DNA from: Escarpia spicata
Taxonomy: Eukaryota > Annelida > Polychaeta > Sabellida > Siboglinidae
DNA length: 64,000 nucleotides
Direction of reading: 5' to 3'
Assembly: GCA_963995525.1 (NCBI GenBank)
Contig: OZ023217.1
Location: 2,758,627 to 2,822,626, forward strand
In this document: piece by piece, positions 61,435 through 64,000 of the stretch
Numbering within the stretch: position 1 is the stretch's first letter
How the letters are laid out: each line of letters starts with the position of its first letter
Notes under the pieces: model-generated
Databases searched by the model: none
What the model saw: only the letters and a program-made list of their open reading frames with translations
Told to the model about the DNA's origin: nothing
Position numbers and translations under genes: made by a program

Positions 61435-64000
61435 GTGAGTCACATCGACTAATACGCAGGTTACAGCGCGACCTGGTGTACGGTGTCGTCGTAAGTTTGT
61501 GAAGTTAAATTTTGTTAGCGTTAAATATGGGTGGTTTGGTTGTTACAGCGTATTGCGGGGGAAATTAATCGCAACAGTGGTGCATTGACTACTATGCAAG
61601 GTGTGGCGCCATCTAGTGTCGCATAAGTTCGTCAGTTGAATTGTTGGTCTGAGAAACCATTTAGCCAAAATCTTGTCCCCTACAACTTTTTGATTTTGCA
61701 AGCTTATATGACTTGTTGCCAAAACGTGAGCAAGAAAAGTGGACGGGGGGTGAAAACAAAGTTGATATAATGAGAAGGATAAATGCATGTTTAGAGTAGG
61801 CCCATATACTGTCATCGTCATGTGTAAAAAGGAGATAATGCTTCTCATGGTTTTGTGCAATTTGAAATTAAAGGAAATTTGTCGGAAAGTGTCAAACATC
61901 AGCGATTATACAACAACACAATCAATGTCAGTGTCAGGTTGTTTGCTGTAATCGCACAAACACTCATTTATATTTCTCTAATCTGCCATTTATTTTAGGC
62001 ACATAAAAGAATCAACATGACATGAGAAGCAAGTCACAATCATGATGTTTGACACCAAAATGTCAAACATCATGATTATATATAAGATGCAGTAATCTGA
62101 GACTTGATTTTGCACCTAAGTGCAAAGCACACACCAAATAATTTCATGGGCGAAAATGCATGTTTCAAACTTTAATTCTACCCTACTCAAGAAAATTAAC
62201 AACACTTCTTAAATTGGCAACAGAATCCCTGAAACTGAACAAACTAAGAGTCGAACATCATTACAGGGTCGAATATCATTAAAAATAAAAGATTACGACG
62301 TATCCTTTCACGCCACAAACTGCGAAACACGAAATTTCCCACACGGACTGATTCGACTTGGAAGTGTCATGTGATAAACCAGAAGTGCTGGAAATTCAGA
62401 AATAATCAGTTCTATCTAATTTGATGATATATTCGATAAGGTGTCATGGCATAATTTCTTACAACATAATCTGAGCAAACTATCAAAAGGATTTCAAAAA
62501 CTATACAGCTTTTGAACGATGAAATTGATTTTTGCAAGCCAAAAATTAAATTAAAAGAATATATGTGATATTTTTGGTTTGTGCAGTGCAAAAAGTGATG
62601 TTTCAGTTGTGAAATAAAGTGAGTTTGATCGGAATTATGTGCACCGATTTTGGGACACAAAGCGCTGAAGTCAGCTGGGGTTGACTTGCCCGTTTTTGAT
62701 GGCAGAAATTTATCACTCACATCAATATTGAACACGGACACACACAAAACTTCACCGTATTTGTTAATCATTTTATTTCCACTATATCTATAACTTATTA
62801 TCAACACACACCATAAGCCATTTGAAAGTGTATGTTTTTTAAAATTTGCATTCAAAGTACATCACCCTCATTTTGCGCACCTTTTGGTAACAAGTCATAT
62901 ATGATATATTTCAGTTTCCAGTTGTCTGAACGACCCTGTTAATTATAGCTGACCCATGAAGTTCTTACGACATGGAAAGTAAAATACATTATTTAATTTT
63001 TTTGCTACTTTTAATAAAATCAATTCGAGCACAAGGATAAACATGCATCTTTGTCGCCCAACCAATCTCTAAGTGTCAAAATACTGGAAATATATTGTTC
63101 TCATATTGTCCTTAAGAAATCAATGGTAACAAAAGTACCAAGAACAATTCCAAATGTTTACCTAACCCAAAACTATCTCCCTGATGAAAGTAAAAAAGAA
63201 AGGAAATCTCGTCTACCTACAGTACCTACCCTACCATTTGAGAGTGTAGCTGGTATGGCAGAAAAAGTAATATTCTGAACCTTGACCGAATGACAGGCTA
63301 CTTTATTACAGGCACATCAGTATTGATATTAAGATAGAGCCCCTCTGTGGAGATAATTAAGGTCGTTCAAGAATCAGCTATCATGAACACTGGTGGATGG
63401 TCTTAATTCTGTGTTACTTCTCTCAACAAAGAACTGACATTAGAGTGGCGCCTGGCCAAACATCTACTTTGTTATATTCGTTGTCGTAGCGCCTTTAGTG
63501 ATGTCAACATTATGCCTGTGTGCAGACAATCAAGATGTCAGATCATGCATGCTTCATGGCAGCTTGTGTATTTCACAAATTCAAGTTTTTTGTCAGATTT
63601 CTTCACATGCCAGTGAATAATAATAAGGTTTTTATCTAGACTTAGTTGGTTTTCCCGTCCATGTATTGTGGTATTTTGGCATAGTATTTAATTTGTTTAA
63701 ATCTGCAGTATTGTTACTGTTGTCTGTGTTCTTCCACAAGAAATGAAGAAATGAGACAGAATAACGAAACTGTACATTCATCTGTAAGAAGGAATGGAAT
63801 GTGGTGAAATGGTAAAGACTGCAAGGAATTGGGTTGGACAACATGTTACGAGAACCAAATCAAACAGGCAAAAGTCGAAACGAACCATGGTATCAGACAA
63901 AGGCCCAAACCTCAGTAGACTAACCAGGCTGCCAAGCAGTTTCTACTGTCATCTTTCTATTTTGGGAATTCCGTTGCATGTGCAACTGGAGTGGTTTATT
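61435..64000 (+). other. Inferred second intron, no further exon recognised
   Basis: AT-rich DNA after the GTGAGT donor. Open frames at 63051-63278 (plus) and 62412-62855 (minus) have no recognised domain or convincing splice sites. GATGTTTGACA..ATGTCAAACATC at about 62042-62075 forms a short inverted repeat. Confidence 0.4.

Noticed and set aside
61192..61452. Plus-strand frame of 86 codons containing GPPAGAWHHHH
   Set aside because: It crosses the predicted acceptor and donor in a different register from the signal-peptide frame, and its start lies in the intron.
62412..62855. Minus-strand frame of 147 codons
   Set aside because: No domain recognised, AT-rich codons and no promoter or splice context; most likely chance.
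63051..63278. Open frame with a Lys/Pro-rich, coding-like composition
   Set aside because: No recognisable domain, no clear acceptor before it, and it ends in a stop without other support; chance is as likely.

Overview
This window looks like nuclear DNA from an animal, most likely a marine invertebrate; a lophotrochozoan such as a mollusc is my guess, not a demonstration. It is AT-rich and holds very long two- and four-base microsatellites, several minisatellites, decayed CR1/Jockey-type LINEs, tRNA-derived SINEs and many short inverted-repeat elements. There are no bacterial-style gene arrays. Most long open frames are translations of microsatellites or remains of transposons. Host coding sequence is sparse and split into short exons.

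Layout. 0.4-5 kb is dominated by microsatellites (TG, CTGT, TC, CTGC, CCCT). 5.0-5.85 kb is the 3' end of a LINE. 8.45-12.6 kb is a minus-strand CR1-like LINE with a second, plus-strand LINE fragment inserted into it (9.05-10.2 kb). 14.8-15.2 kb is an 89-bp minisatellite. 16.9-17.5 kb contains the best host coding sequence: a minus-strand exon (16914-17035) for the C-terminal half of a laminin-G domain. Just upstream in transcription order, five 51-bp tandem copies of a segment each resemble the end of the preceding exon, four of them followed by a splice donor. 17.9-19.6 kb holds two more satellites (25 bp and 44 bp). 22.3-31.2 kb is one old DNA transposon with inverted arms of about 0.7 kb. 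It was later invaded by a 1.6-kb foldback element (itself carrying a small inverted-repeat element) and by a 3.9-kb CR1-like LINE; its core keeps a broken ORF of an invertebrate repeat-associated protein family. 32-37 kb is microsatellites, LINE relics and a small inverted-repeat element. 37.4-39.3 kb is a plus-strand CR1-like LINE.

From 39.4 kb the character changes. A CpG-rich, non-repetitive stretch (39.48-39.88 kb) ends in a strong splice donor, and about 21 kb of AT-rich intron-like DNA follows, with scattered small transposons. At 61229-61434 a plus-strand exon carries a stop codon, then the start of a clear secretory signal peptide, and ends in a GTGAGT donor. I read this as the 5' end of a gene for a secreted or membrane protein whose remaining exons lie beyond the window. 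Two partial host genes are therefore inferred: a minus-strand laminin-G-domain gene around 16.9-20.5 kb and a plus-strand signal-peptide gene from about 39.6 kb. No complete gene, rRNA, functional tRNA or CRISPR array is visible. Exon boundaries and gene links are predictions from splice motifs and reading phase only.
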